A stretch of 64,000 nucleotides of DNA from Thalassobaculum sp. OXR-137 (GTDB lineage: Bacteria; Pseudomonadota; Alphaproteobacteria; Thalassobaculales; Thalassobaculaceae). How positions within the stretch are numbered: the stretch's first letter is position 1; each line of letters begins with the position of its first letter. The stretch lies in NCBI RefSeq assembly GCF_034377285.1, contig NZ_CP139715.1, positions 992,001 through 1,056,000 on the forward strand. The letters are read 5' to 3'. A model generated the notes under the pieces. That model was not told the DNA's origin and did no database searches. It saw only the letters and a list, made by a program, of their open reading frames with translations. The position numbers and the translations under genes are program-made. Positions 1 to 8,903 of this stretch are shown here, piece by piece.

Positions 1-125
1 CCATCATCGCCGGCGGCAAGGGCGGTGCCGGCGACAAGATCGAGGCCATGAAGTCGGCCGGCATCAAGGTGTCGGACAGCCCGGCGGCGCTCGGGGAGAC
101 GATGGTCGCCGCGATGGGCGGCTGA
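1..125 (+). CDS. sucD: Succinyl-CoA ligase alpha subunit, C-terminal end (partial)
   Basis: Only the last 40 or so codons are inside the window; the reading frame enters at base 3 and stops with TGA at 123-125. The visible residues include AGGKGGAGDKIEAMKSAG, followed by a short helix and the ending VAAMGG. This matches the C-terminus of SucD, the CoA/ADP-binding subunit that with SucB-type beta subunit makes ATP or GTP from succinyl-CoA. It sits directly upstream of sucA-sucB-lpd, the usual alphaproteobacterial TCA arrangement, which supports the call. The catalytic His lies outside the window. Confidence 0.9.
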   Translation, partial: IIAGGKGGAGDKIEAMKSAGIKVSDSPAALGETMVAAMGG

Positions 126-148
126 TCGGCCGACCAACAGATCCAGAG

Positions 149-172
149 GACGGGGCTGGCCACAGCCCCGTC
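149..172 (+). promoter_or_regulatory. Hairpin in the sucD-sucA gap
   Basis: GACGGGGCT (149-157) and AGCCCCGTC (164-172) form a perfect 9-bp stem with a 6-base loop, 24 bases after the sucD stop. No T-run follows, so it is not a standard intrinsic terminator. It could be a partial terminator, an mRNA processing or a stability element that sets the sucCD to sucAB ratio (inference). Confidence 0.45.
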
Positions 173-356
173 CCGGTCTCCCGATACCGGCCCGGCGGCC
201 TTGATCCGTCGGGAAGATCGGAGGACCATGGAAATATCACTGAATGTTAACTATTCATTTGGTGTAGTGGCAGGGACGACGCCGGGTTGACCCGGCAGGT
301 GGGGCCGCCGACGCGGGTGGCCGGCTCCGCAGCGAGCGCAGAGGCGGTGAACGCAG

Positions 357-3257
357 ATGTCCATGGACTATCAGGACTACACCTTTCTGAACGGTGCGAA
401 CGCGCCGTTCATGGCGGAACTTTTCGCCCGATACCTTGAGAATCCGGGCTCGGTCGACGAAAGCTGGCGATCGTATTTCGATGCGCTGAGCGACGACGTC
501 GACGCCGCAACCACGGACGTGCGGGGGCCGAGCTTCGCGGCCCGAACCACCAAGATCATCGGCGCGGCCGATCCGGACGCCGCCCCGGCGAAACCGGGAA
601 AGAAGCCCGGCGCCAGCGCGCTGTCGACCGACGACGTGCGCGCCGCCACGCTCGATTCGCTCCGGGCGATCATGATCATCCGGGCCTACCGGATCCGCGG
701 CCACCTCAAGGCCAAGCTGGATCCGCTCGGGCTGGAGGCGCCGACGCCCCATCCGGAGCTCGATCCCGAGACCTACGGTTTCACCGACGCCGACTGGGAC
801 CGGCCGATCTTCATCAACAACGTGCTGGGTATGGAGACCCCGACCCTGCGCGAGATCATGGAGGTCCTGGAGGGCACCTATTGCGGCTCCATCGGTGTCG
901 AGTTCATGCACATCCAGGACCCGGCCCAGAAAGCCTGGATCCAGGAGCGCATCGAGCAGATCCGCAACCAGACCGACTTCACCCCGCTGGGCAAGCGCAC
1001 CATCCTGGAGCGGCTGACCGCGGCCGAGAGCTTCGAGAAGTTCCTGGCCGTGAAGTATGTCGGCACCAAGCGCTTCGGCCTCGACGGCGGCGAGACGCTG
1101 ATCCCCGCGCTGGAGCAGATCCTGAAGCGCGGCAGCCAGCTCGGCCTGGAAGAGGTGGTGCTGGGCATGCCGCACCGCGGCCGCCTGAGCGTGCTCTGCA
1201 ACTTCATGAGCAAGCCGTTCCGCGCCATCATCTCGGAGTTCCTGGGCAATCCGGCGAACCCGGAGGATGCGGGCGGCTCGGGCGACGTGAAGTACCACAT
1301 GGGCGTGTCCGCCGACCGCGAGTTCGACGGCGCCAACGTGCACCTCACCCTGAACGCCAACCCGTCGCACCTTGAGATCGTCAACCCGGTCGTGCTCGGC
1401 CGCGTCCGCGCCAAGCAGCAGCAGCGCCAGGACAAGGACCACAAGAAGGTCATGGGCATCCTGCTGCACGGCGACGCGGCCTTCGCCGGCCAGGGCGTGG
1501 TGGCGGAGACCTTCGATTTCTCCGGCCTGCGCGGCTACAAGACCGGCGGCACGATCCACATCATCGTGAACAACCAGATCGGCTTCACCACCAGCCCGCA
1601 CTATTCGCGCTCGTCCCCGTATCCGACGGACGTGGCGAAGATGGTGATGGCGCCGATCTTCCACGTGAACGGCGACGATCCGGAGGCGACCGTCCATGTC
1701 GCCCGTATCGCCGCGGAATTCCGCCAGGAATTCAACGTCGACGTGGTCATCGACATGATCTGCTACCGCCGCTTCGGCCATAACGAGGGCGACGAGCCGC
1801 GGTTCACCCAGCCGCTCATGTACGAGAAGATCGGCGAGCATAAGACGACGCGCGAGATTTATGCCGAGCAGCTCGTCAAGGACGGCACGCTGACCAAGGA
1901 AGAGGCCGACAAGATCCTCGAGGACGAGAACGCCTATCTCGCCGAGGAGTTCGAGGCCGGCCTCTCCTACAAGCCGAACAAGGCCGACTGGCTGGAAGGC
2001 AAGTGGTCCGGGCTGAAGGTCGCCTCCGGCGATGCGCGGCGCGGCAGCACCGGCGTCGACATCAAGGAGCTGAAGCGCATCGGCGCCAAGCTCTGCGAGG
2101 TGCCGGAAGGCTTCAACCTGAACAGCAAGCTCAACCGCTTCATTTCGGCCCGTCAGAAGGCGATCGAGAGCGGCGAGGGCATCGACTGGTCGACCGGCGA
2201 GGCGCTCGGCTTCGCCACCCTGCTGACGGAAGGCTTCATGGTCCGCCTGTCGGGCCAGGACAGCCAGCGCGGCACCTTCTCCCAGCGTCATTCGGTCTAT
2301 ATCGACCAGAAGACGGAGGAGCGGTACGTCCCGCTGAACAACATCCAGGACAAGCAGGCCCATTACGAGGTCATCGACAGTCCGCTGTCCGAGGCCGGGG
2401 TGCTCGGTTTCGAATACGGCTACAGCCAGGCCGAGCCGAACGCGCTCACCTGCTGGGAAGCCCAGTTCGGCGACTTCGCCAACGGCGCCCAGGTGATCAT
2501 GGACCAGTTCGTCTCCTCCGGTGAGGCGAAGTGGCTGCGCATGTCCGGTCTGGTGATGCTCCTGCCCCACGGCTACGAGGGCCAGGGCCCGGAGCACTCG
2601 TCCGCCCGGATCGAGCGCTACCTGCAGCTCTGCGGCGAGGACAACATGCAGGTGGTGAACTGCACCACGCCGGCGAACTACTTCCACGTCCTGCGCCGGC
2701 AGCTGCACCGCGACTTCCGCAAGCCGTTGATCATCTTCACGCCGAAATCGCTGCTGCGCCACAAGCTGGCGGTCTCGAAGCTGGAGGAGATGGGCCGCGA
2801 CACGACCTTCCACCGGGTGCTCTACGACAACGAGACCCTGTGCGACGACAAGGACGTAAAGCGCGTCGTGATCTGCTCGGGCAAGGTCTACTACGACCTG
2901 TACGAGGAGCGTCAGAAGCGCGGCATCAAGGACGTCTTCTTCCTGCGTCTGGAACAGATGTATCCGTTCCCCCGCAAGGCGCTGCTGCAGGAGCTGTCGC
3001 GGTTCCCGCAGGCCGAGGTCGTGTGGTGCCAGGAGGAGCCGGCGAACATGGGTCCCTGGACCTTCGTCGACCGCCGCCTGGAAGACGTGCTGATCGAGCT
3101 GGACGGCGCCTGCAAGCGGCCGCGCTATGTCGGTCGCCGCGAGGCCGCCTCGCCCGCCACCGGCAATGCGAGCCGCCACGCGCGCGAGCAGGCCGCCCTG
3201 GTCGACGAGGCCCTCACCGTGGACATGGCGAGCAAGGGACGGATGGCGGCCGAATAG
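357..3257 (+). CDS. sucA: 2-oxoglutarate dehydrogenase E1 component
   Basis: 966 aa, a normal length for OdhA/SucA. It decarboxylates 2-oxoglutarate with thiamine diphosphate and passes the succinyl group to the lipoyl arm of SucB. The N-terminal segment with FLNGANAPFMAELF (about residues 9-23) is the conserved E1 tail that docks on E2. The ThDP half follows with HMGVSADREF near 314, GDAAFAGQGVVAETF near 371 and NNQIGFTTSP near 405. The C-terminal transketolase-like region contains GYEGQGPEHSSARIERYLQL. The ATG at 357 is chosen because it gives the standard start MSMDYQDYTFLN; a second in-frame ATG lies two codons later. The gene is followed after 100 bases by sucB and lpd in the same direction, so the whole complex is encoded together. 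Confidence 0.98.
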   Translation: MSMDYQDYTFLNGANAPFMAELFARYLENPGSVDESWRSYFDALSDDVDAATTDVRGPSFAARTTKIIGAADPDAAPAKPGKKPGASALSTDDVRAATLDSLRAIMIIRAYRIRGHLKAKLDPLGLEAPTPHPELDPETYGFTDADWDRPIFINNVLGMETPTLREIMEVLEGTYCGSIGVEFMHIQDPAQKAWIQERIEQIRNQTDFTPLGKRTILERLTAAESFEKFLAVKYVGTKRFGLDGGETLIPALEQILKRGSQLGLEEVVLGMPHRGRLSVLCNFMSKPFRAIISEFLGNPANPEDAGGSGDVKYHMGVSADREFDGANVHLTLNANPSHLEIVNPVVLGRVRAKQQQRQDKDHKKVMGILLHGDAAFAGQGVVAETFDFSGLRGYKTGGTIHIIVNNQIGFTTSPHYSRSSPYPTDVAKMVMAPIFHVNGDDPEATVHVARIAAEFRQEFNVDVVIDMICYRRFGHNEGDEPRFTQPLMYEKIGEHKTTREIYAEQLVKDGTLTKEEADKILEDENAYLAEEFEAGLSYKPNKADWLEGKWSGLKVASGDARRGSTGVDIKELKRIGAKLCEVPEGFNLNSKLNRFISARQKAIESGEGIDWSTGEALGFATLLTEGFMVRLSGQDSQRGTFSQRHSVYIDQKTEERYVPLNNIQDKQAHYEVIDSPLSEAGVLGFEYGYSQAEPNALTCWEAQFGDFANGAQVIMDQFVSSGEAKWLRMSGLVMLLPHGYEGQGPEHSSARIERYLQLCGEDNMQVVNCTTPANYFHVLRRQLHRDFRKPLIIFTPKSLLRHKLAVSKLEEMGRDTTFHRVLYDNETLCDDKDVKRVVICSGKVYYDLYEERQKRGIKDVFFLRLEQMYPFPRKALLQELSRFPQAEVVWCQEEPANMGPWTFVDRRLEDVLIELDGACKRPRYVGRREAASPATGNASRHAREQAALVDEALTVDMASKGRMAAE

Positions 3258-3357
3258 GCCTGAGCACGTCGAGACGCTGACACCATATGTAACGCAACAC
3301 GGCGGACACCCCGGCGGGTCGGCCCACGCATGACGAAAGATGAAGAGGACCAAGAGT

Positions 3358-4644
3358 ATGGCGACGGAGATCAAGGTTCCGACACTCGGGGAGTCCGTCT
3401 CCGAAGCGACGGTGGCGAAGTGGATGAAGTCCCCGGGCGACGCCGTCGCCGCCGACGAGCCGTTGGTCGAGCTTGAGACCGACAAGGTCACTCTCGAGGT
3501 CAACGCGCCGGCCGCCGGCGTCCTGACCGAGATCCTGGCCAAGGAAGGCTCGGAGGTCGAGGTCGGCGCCCTGCTCGGCTCCATCGACGAGAGCGCGACC
3601 GCCGCGCCGAAGAAGGAAGAGCCCAAGAAGGAAGCGGCCAAGTCCGAGGCTCCGAAGGAAGAGCCGAAGAAAGAGGAGCCGAAGAAGGAAGCCGCCAAGC
3701 CGGCGCCGGCCGCCGCCGCCTCTTCCGGCAGCCACGATCTGAAGACCATGTCCCCGGCCGTGCGCAAGCTGGTCGACGAGAACAACCTGGACCCGACCAA
3801 GATCAAGCCGACCGGCAAGGACGGCCGCCTTGTGAAGGAAGACGTGCAGAAGGCGATCGAGGCCGGCACCGCGAAGCGCTCGTTCAGCGCCGCGCCCGCC
3901 GGCGGTGCCGCCCCCTCCGGCCCGCTGCCGCCGCGCCCGGAAGACCCGCGCGAAGAGCGGGTGAAGATGACCCGCCTGCGCCAGGCCATCGCCCGGCGCC
4001 TGAAGGAGGCTCAGAACACCGCGGCCATGCTGACCACCTTCAACGAGGTGGACATGACCAACGTCATGGCCCTGCGCAACGAGTACAAGGACGGCTTCGA
4101 GAAGAAGCACGGCGTGAAGCTCGGCTTCATGAGCTTCTTCGTGAAGGCGTGCATCGCCGCGCTGCAGGAGCTGCCGGCGGTCAATGCCGAGATCTACGGC
4201 GACGAGATCGTCTACAAGAACTTCTTCGATGTCGGCGTCGCCGTCGGCACTCCGTCGGGCCTGGTGGTGCCGATCCTGCGCGATGCGGATCAGCTCTCCT
4301 TCGCCGGCGTGGAGAAGGGGATCTACGACCTCGGCGTGAAGGCGCGCGACGGCAAGCTGTCCCTGGCCGAGATGCAGGGTGGCACCTTCACGATCTCGAA
4401 CGGCGGCGTCTACGGCTCGCTGATGTCGACCCCGATCCTCAATCCCCCGCAGTCGGGCATCCTGGGCATGCACAAGATCCAGCCGCGGCCGATGGCCGTC
4501 GGCAATTCGGTCGAGATCCGGCCGATGATGTATCTGGCGCTGAGCTACGACCACCGGATCGTCGACGGCCGCGAGGCGGTGACCTTCCTGGTCAAGGTGA
4601 AGGACGCCATCGAGGATCCGCGCCGCCTGCTGCTGGACCTGTAA
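3358..4644 (+). CDS. sucB: 2-oxoglutarate dehydrogenase E2, dihydrolipoamide succinyltransferase
   Basis: 428 aa from the ATG at 3358. An ATG at 3340 is in frame, but AAGAGGA lies just before 3358 and the family begins [13 protein letters not shown], so the inner start is preferred. Domains: one lipoyl domain with the modified lysine in ETDKV (K43); a Lys/Glu/Pro/Ala-rich flexible linker (about 80-125); an E1/E3-binding peripheral domain (about 128-163, [14 protein letters not shown]); and the catalytic acyltransferase domain with [12 protein letters not shown], catalytic His399 and Asp403. It forms the cubic core of the complex and transfers succinyl from lipoamide to CoA. Confidence 0.98.
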   Translation: MATEIKVPTLGESVSEATVAKWMKSPGDAVAADEPLVELETDKVTLEVNAPAAGVLTEILAKEGSEVEVGALLGSIDESATAAPKKEEPKKEAAKSEAPKEEPKKEEPKKEAAKPAPAAAASSGSHDLKTMSPAVRKLVDENNLDPTKIKPTGKDGRLVKEDVQKAIEAGTAKRSFSAAPAGGAAPSGPLPPRPEDPREERVKMTRLRQAIARRLKEAQNTAAMLTTFNEVDMTNVMALRNEYKDGFEKKHGVKLGFMSFFVKACIAALQELPAVNAEIYGDEIVYKNFFDVGVAVGTPSGLVVPILRDADQLSFAGVEKGIYDLGVKARDGKLSLAEMQGGTFTISNGGVYGSLMSTPILNPPQSGILGMHKIQPRPMAVGNSVEIRPMMYLALSYDHRIVDGREAVTFLVKVKDAIEDPRRLLLDL

Positions 4645-4696
4645 GCCACGCCACCGCCTCGGTTACGCGCGGCACGATTACCCTTGGGGAGTTCCC

Positions 4697-6103
4697 ATGT
4701 CTGACAAGTACGATCTCGTGGTCATCGGCGGTGGGCCGGGTGGCTATGTCGCCGCCATCCGGGCCGCCCAGCTCGGCATGAAGACCGCCTGCGTCGAGAT
4801 GCGCGACGCGCTCGGCGGCACCTGCCTGAACATCGGCTGCATTCCGTCCAAGGCGCTGCTGAACGCCTCGGAGAAGTATTCCGAGGTGGAGCATCACCTG
4901 GGCGATTTCGGCATCGAGGTCTCGGCCCCGAAGCTGAACGTCAAGAAGCTGATGGAGAAGAAGACCGAGATCGTCACCGGCCTGACCGACGGCATCGGCT
5001 TCCTGTTCAAGAAGAACAAGGTCGACTGGCTGCAGGGCACCGGCAAGGTCACGGCCCCGGGCAAGGTCGAGGTGACTCCGTCCAAGGGCAAGAAGCAGAC
5101 GGTCGAGTGCGACCGGATCCTGATCGCCACCGGCTCCGAGCCGACCCCGCTGCCGGGGGTCGAGGTCGACGAGAAGCAGATCGTCACCTCCACCGGCGCG
5201 CTGGACCTGACCAAGGTGCCGAAGCACCTGATCGTCATCGGCGGCGGCGTGATCGGCCTGGAGCTGGGCTCGGTGTGGAAGCGCTTCGGCGCCAAGGTCA
5301 CCGTCGTCGAGTTCCTGGACCGGATCGTCCCGACCATGGACCAGGATGTCGGCAAGCGCTTCAAGCGGGTGCTGGAGAAGCAGGGCATCGAGTTCAAGAT
5401 GTCCACCAAGGTCACCGGCGCCAAGAAGGGCAAGAGCGACGTCACCCTGACCCTGGAGCCCGCCGCCGGCGGCGATTCCGAGGAGCTGAAGGGCGACGTG
5501 GTGCTGGTCGCCATCGGCCGGCGTCCGTATTTCGAGAGCCTGGGGCTGGACGATCTGGGCGTCGAGCGCGACAAGCGCGGCTTCATCCAGGTGGACGAGG
5601 ACTATCAGACCAACGTGGAAGGCATCTTCGCCATCGGCGACGCCATTCCGGGTCCGATGCTCGCCCACAAGGCCGAGGAGGACGGGGTCGCCGCCGTGGA
5701 GATCATGGCGGGCCAGTCCACCCATGTGGACTACAACCTGGTCCCGAGCATCGTCTACACGTGGCCGGAGGTCGCCTCGGTCGGCCAGACCGAGGAGCAG
5801 CTGAAGGAAGCCGGGATCGAGTACCGCAAGGGCGTCTTCCCGTTCTCCGCCAACAGCCGCGCGCGGGCCAATGCGGACAGCGAGGGTCAGGTGAAGATCC
5901 TGGCCGACAAGAAGACCGACCGGGTGCTCGGCGCCCATATCCTGGGGGCGGATGCCGGCACGCTGATCCACGAGATCTGCGCGATCATGGAGTTCGGCGG
6001 CTCGGCGGAAGACGTCGCCCGCACCTGCCACGGCCACCCGACGCTCAGCGAAGCGGTCAAGGAAGCGGCCCTGGCAGTGGACGGCCGGCCGATCCACATT
6101 TGA
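4697..6103 (+). CDS. lpdA: Dihydrolipoyl dehydrogenase (E3)
   Basis: 468 aa, full length for the family. It reoxidises the dihydrolipoyl arm of SucB using FAD and NAD+. Visible features are the FAD-binding GGGPGGYVAA at 11-20, the redox disulfide GGTCLNIGC (C43 and C48), the NAD-binding GGGVIGLELGS near 190, the second FAD motif FAIGDAIPGPMLAHKAEEDG, and the C-terminal dimer-interface HPTLSE with catalytic His447 and Glu452. It is preceded by a GGGGAG-type ribosome site and is the last gene before an intrinsic terminator. It could also serve pyruvate dehydrogenase, but its position in the suc operon argues for OGDH. Confidence 0.97.
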   Translation: MSDKYDLVVIGGGPGGYVAAIRAAQLGMKTACVEMRDALGGTCLNIGCIPSKALLNASEKYSEVEHHLGDFGIEVSAPKLNVKKLMEKKTEIVTGLTDGIGFLFKKNKVDWLQGTGKVTAPGKVEVTPSKGKKQTVECDRILIATGSEPTPLPGVEVDEKQIVTSTGALDLTKVPKHLIVIGGGVIGLELGSVWKRFGAKVTVVEFLDRIVPTMDQDVGKRFKRVLEKQGIEFKMSTKVTGAKKGKSDVTLTLEPAAGGDSEELKGDVVLVAIGRRPYFESLGLDDLGVERDKRGFIQVDEDYQTNVEGIFAIGDAIPGPMLAHKAEEDGVAAVEIMAGQSTHVDYNLVPSIVYTWPEVASVGQTEEQLKEAGIEYRKGVFPFSANSRARANADSEGQVKILADKKTDRVLGAHILGADAGTLIHEICAIMEFGGSAEDVARTCHGHPTLSEAVKEAALAVDGRPIHI

Positions 6104-6124
6104 GATCGGCGGATTCAGCGACTA

Positions 6125-6159
6125 AAAGGGGCGCCGGAGCGATTCGGCGCCCTTTTTTA
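6125..6159 (+). terminator. Intrinsic terminator of the suc-lpd operon
   Basis: GGGCGCCG (6129-6136) pairs with CGGCGCCC (6145-6152) over an 8-base loop and is followed by six T residues. It lies 25 bases after the lpdA stop and closes the sucD-sucA-sucB-lpdA transcript. An A-run on the other side gives weak terminator character on the minus strand too, which suits the convergent xerC gene. Confidence 0.92.
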
Positions 6160-6178
6160 TCTCCGTCTCCCCCTCAAA

Positions 6179-6282
6179 CACTCCCCGGATTTATTCCGGG
6201 GCAATCCGCTCAGCGTGTCCGATTCTTGCCGATACGGGTTCCGTCGATCCTGGGCCCTGCCCCGGAACAAGTCCGGGGAGTG
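6179..6282. repeat. Palindromic intergenic element, family E, copy 1
   Basis: A 104-bp element bounded by CACTCCCCGG (6179-6188) and its complement CCGGGGAGTG (6273-6282). Each end is itself a small hairpin: CCCCGG-ATTTATT-CCGGGG at 6183-6201 and CCCCGG-AACAAGT-CCGGGG at 6260-6278. It lies between convergent lpdA and xerC. Related elements with the same ends are at 13811-13919, 14023-14132 and 15538-15665. Confidence 0.8.
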
Positions 6283-6306
6283 TTTTTGGGAGGTATAAGG
6301 GTGGCA

Positions 6307-7296
6307 CTACCGCCGGTCGCGCGGATGGGCCAGACGGTGGATGTCCATCAGGCGCCGGGAGTCCACATCCGTATAACGCTGGGTCGTCGACAAGGACGCG
6401 TGGCCCAGCAGCTCCTGGATCGCCCGCAGGTCGCCGCCGCCGGCCAGCAGATGGGTGGCGAAGGAATGCCGCAGCGCATGGGGCGTCGCACTCTCCGGCA
6501 GGCCGAGATAGCCGCGCAGCAACTGCAGCCGCTCCTGCACCCGCCGCGAACTGAGCCGCCCGCCCTTCACCCCGACGAAGAGCGGCCCGTCCGGCGGCAG
6601 GACGAAGGGCACCTGCTTCAGATACGTCTCCACGGCCGCGCGCACCACCGGCAGCACCGGCACCAGCCGGGTCTTGTTGCCCTTGCCGGTGATCGACAGG
6701 GTCTCGGCCAGGGGGGCGACCGAGCGATTCAGTCCCAGCGCCTCGCCGACCCGCAGCCCGCAGCCGTAGAGCAGCGACACCACCGCCGCGTCCCGCGCCG
6801 CCACCCAGGGCTCGTCCTCCAGATCGCCGACGCTCTCCAGCGCGTCCGCCGCCTCGCCCACGGTCAGTGCCTTGGGCACCGAGCGCGGCACCCGCGGCCC
6901 GCGCACGCCGCCGATCGCGGCGTTGGACACCGCCCCGCGCCGCTCCAGGAAGCGGAAGAAGCCGCGGATCACCGACAGCGCCCGCGCCGTGGAGGTCTTG
7001 GACAGGCCGGCCATCGCCCGCTTGCCCAGCCAGGCGCGGAAATCGGCGGGGCCCAGCCGGGACAGGTCGCCCGGGCTGGCCGGACCGCCCAGATGGCCGG
7101 AGAGAAACTGAAGGAAGGTGCCCAGATCGTGCTCGTAGGCGGCGAGCGTGTGGGGCGACATGCGTTTTTCGACCCGCATCCAGTCCCGCCACGCCGCGAT
7201 CAGCGGCGCCAGCGCGTCGCTATGGGTGGCGAGCACCCCGTCGGGGTCCAACCCGGGGCCTAGCTCGGCAGGTGCAGCCACTGTCGGATCATGCAT
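6307..7296 (-). CDS. xerC: Tyrosine recombinase XerC
   Basis: 329 aa. Site-specific recombinase that with XerD resolves chromosome dimers at dif. An N-terminal SAM-like core-binding domain (about 30-125, with RMSPHTLAAYEHDL) is followed by the catalytic domain. The catalytic set is visible: Arg in YGCGLRVGEALGL, Lys in TGKGNKTRLVPV, His273 and Arg276 in HALRHSFATHL, His299 in LGHASL and nucleophile Tyr308 in QRYTDVD. It begins inside the end of the DUF484 gene (37-base overlap), a pairing seen in many proteobacteria, so the two are co-transcribed. XerC rather than XerD is chosen from the DUF484 neighbour. An alternative is another chromosomal tyrosine recombinase, but no integrated element is nearby. 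Confidence 0.92.
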   Translation of the reverse strand: MHDPTVAAPAELGPGLDPDGVLATHSDALAPLIAAWRDWMRVEKRMSPHTLAAYEHDLGTFLQFLSGHLGGPASPGDLSRLGPADFRAWLGKRAMAGLSKTSTARALSVIRGFFRFLERRGAVSNAAIGGVRGPRVPRSVPKALTVGEAADALESVGDLEDEPWVAARDAAVVSLLYGCGLRVGEALGLNRSVAPLAETLSITGKGNKTRLVPVLPVVRAAVETYLKQVPFVLPPDGPLFVGVKGGRLSSRRVQERLQLLRGYLGLPESATPHALRHSFATHLLAGGGDLRAIQELLGHASLSTTQRYTDVDSRRLMDIHRLAHPRDRR

Positions 7297-7997
7297 TCCA
7301 GCGACCGGCCGAGGAAACCGAGCAGCTCGGTGCCCTGGCCCGGCTGGAAGGCGTCCGGACGGCGCGAGCCGAGGGCCAGCAACCCGACCGGGGCCTGGCT
7401 GGAGGCGCGCAGGCGACAGATCGCCTGGCTGCGCACCAGACCGGCGGCCGAGGCGAAGAGCCGGGGATCGCCGTGGATATCGGCGCAGAGCAGAACGTCG
7501 CGGGTCGGGCCCAGCATGCCGTCCACCGCCCCGTTCGGCAGGGCGCGGATGCCGGCGGCATAGGCCTTGGGGATCGGCACGTCGCCGGTCTCCACCCCGA
7601 TGGTCACCGCGTCCACGTCCAGCAGCACGGCGAGATCGGCCGTCACCGTCTGGATCATGGTCTCGAAGCTGGAGGCCCGCAGGATCGCCAGCACGCTGTC
7701 ATGCACCCGGGCCTGGATCGACTGGTTGTTGCGCGCCGTGGTGATCAGATAGTCCTGGGCGGTGCGAAGCTTGTCGTTGTCCTCGCGCAGCCGGGTGACC
7801 ATCGCCTGCTGGAAGTCGACCACATTGCCCTGGGACTGGCCCGGCGGCACGAGCACCGCGAGGAGATCCGGATGTTCGTTCAGGAACTCCGGGTTCTCCC
7901 GCAGATACGCAGCGACCCGGTCGGCCGTCAGCGCGCGCATCTCGCCCGAACGGGGCTTGCCGGCTGCTGGGGTCGGAACGGGTCCCTTCTCGGTCAT
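7260..7997 (-). CDS. DUF484 family protein
   Basis: 245 aa from the ATG at 7997, whose ATGA overlaps the stop of the upstream transaldolase gene; a longer frame exists but this overlap fixes the likely start. An N-terminal helical segment (about 20-60, [19 protein letters not shown]) is typical of DUF484. A coiled-coil stretch with [20 protein letters not shown] follows, and then a GAF-like domain (about 95-240). No catalytic motif is seen. DUF484 genes lie next to xerC in many proteobacteria, and the biochemical role is not established. Cytoplasmic by sequence. Confidence 0.85.
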   Translation of the reverse strand: MTEKGPVPTPAAGKPRSGEMRALTADRVAAYLRENPEFLNEHPDLLAVLVPPGQSQGNVVDFQQAMVTRLREDNDKLRTAQDYLITTARNNQSIQARVHDSVLAILRASSFETMIQTVTADLAVLLDVDAVTIGVETGDVPIPKAYAAGIRALPNGAVDGMLGPTRDVLLCADIHGDPRLFASAAGLVRSQAICRLRASSQAPVGLLALGSRRPDAFQPGQGTELLGFLGRSLECMIRQWLHLPS

Positions 7998-8668
7998 GCG
8001 GCGTCGCTCTCCGCCGTCAGGATGGACTGGCCGGTCTTGGCCCAATCGGCCATGAACGCGTCCAGACCCTTGTCGGTCAGCGGGTGATTGTACAGGGAAC
8101 GCAGCACCGCCGGCGGCAGGGTGGCCACGTCGGCGCCCATCTTGGCGGCTTCCACCACATGATGCGGGCCGCGCACGGAGGCGACCAGGATCTCGGTGGC
8201 GAAGTCGTAGGCGCCGTAGATCTCGACGATCTCACCGATCAGCCCCATGCCTTCGGCGCCGATGTCGTCCAGGCGGCCGACGAAGGGCGAGATGAAGGCG
8301 GCACCGGCCTTGGCGGCCAGCAGCGCCTGGGCGGGCGAGAAGCACAGGGTAACGTTGACCGGCGTGCCCTCGTCGGCGAGCACCTTGCAGGTCTTCAGCC
8401 CGTCGACGGTCAGCGGCACCTTGACGGCGATGTTGTCGGCGATGCCGCGCAGGTAGCGGCCTTCGCGCAGCATGGTCTCGTGATCGGTCGCGGTGACCTC
8501 GGCGGATACCGGTCCGTCGACCACGTCGCAGATCTCGGCGATCACTTCGGCGATCGGCCGGCCGGACTTGGCGATCAGCGAGGGATTGGTGGTGACCCCG
8601 TCGACCATGCCGGTCGACGCCAGGTCGCGAATCTCGGCGACATCGGCAGTGTCGATAAAGAACTTCAT
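7994..8668 (-). CDS. tal: Transaldolase / fructose-6-phosphate aldolase (TalC/FSA family)
   Basis: 224 aa, the short (MipB/TalC) type. It folds as a single TIM barrel. [13 protein letters not shown] starts the first strand, [14 protein letters not shown] is the conserved second-strand motif, and the Schiff-base lysine is Lys83 in AVKVPLT. The short family includes both true transaldolases of the pentose phosphate pathway and fructose-6-phosphate aldolases; the sequence alone does not separate them, though bacterial genomes lacking the long TalB usually use this form as transaldolase. It is the first gene of the tal-DUF484-xerC unit, divergent from priA. Confidence 0.9.
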   Translation of the reverse strand: MKFFIDTADVAEIRDLASTGMVDGVTTNPSLIAKSGRPIAEVIAEICDVVDGPVSAEVTATDHETMLREGRYLRGIADNIAVKVPLTVDGLKTCKVLADEGTPVNVTLCFSPAQALLAAKAGAAFISPFVGRLDDIGAEGMGLIGEIVEIYGAYDFATEILVASVRGPHHVVEAAKMGADVATLPPAVLRSLYNHPLTDKGLDAFMADWAKTGQSILTAESDAA

Positions 8669-8695
8669 TGGGGCTCGTCTCCGTGTTCGGCAGTT

Positions 8696-8753
8696 GGCCG
8701 GTGGCGTACGCGAGTCGCTTGCCGGAGTCTACCCCATCGCCAAGCCACCGGCC
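8696..8753. promoter_or_regulatory. Divergent tal/priA control region with inverted repeat and GANTC sites
   Basis: The 235-base gap between tal and priA holds a perfect 10-bp inverted repeat, GGCCGGTGGC (8696-8705) and GCCACCGGCC (8744-8753). The 38-base spacer contains two GAGTC (GANTC) sites at 8712-8716 and 8725-8729. A third GANTC (GAATC) is at 8845-8849. GANTC is the CcrM methylation target in this class, so cell-cycle timing of priA or tal is possible (inference). Confidence 0.45.
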
Positions 8754-8903
8754 ACCGGCGAGCCGGGTTTCGCATACGCAAAAGAGGCATCCGTTGTGGC
8801 GCGGCCGGCGGGGGGCCACACTCGCGCGAATTTCCTGTATGAGCGAATCGCATGGCCGACCCCGCGTCCCACCCGAAAACCGCATGACCCGCCCGTGACC
8901 GAC

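Noticed and set aside
255-3989. A 1244-codon open frame on the minus strand opposite sucA and sucB
   Set aside because: High GC keeps the antisense frame open. Its translation is Arg/Ala/His/Leu-rich with no family motif, and sucA and sucB opposite it are certain.
8493-8903. N-terminal extension of priA
   Set aside because: The open frame overlaps tal in antisense and its translation is unlike PriA; the family start aligns with the ATG at 8904 or GTG at 8895.
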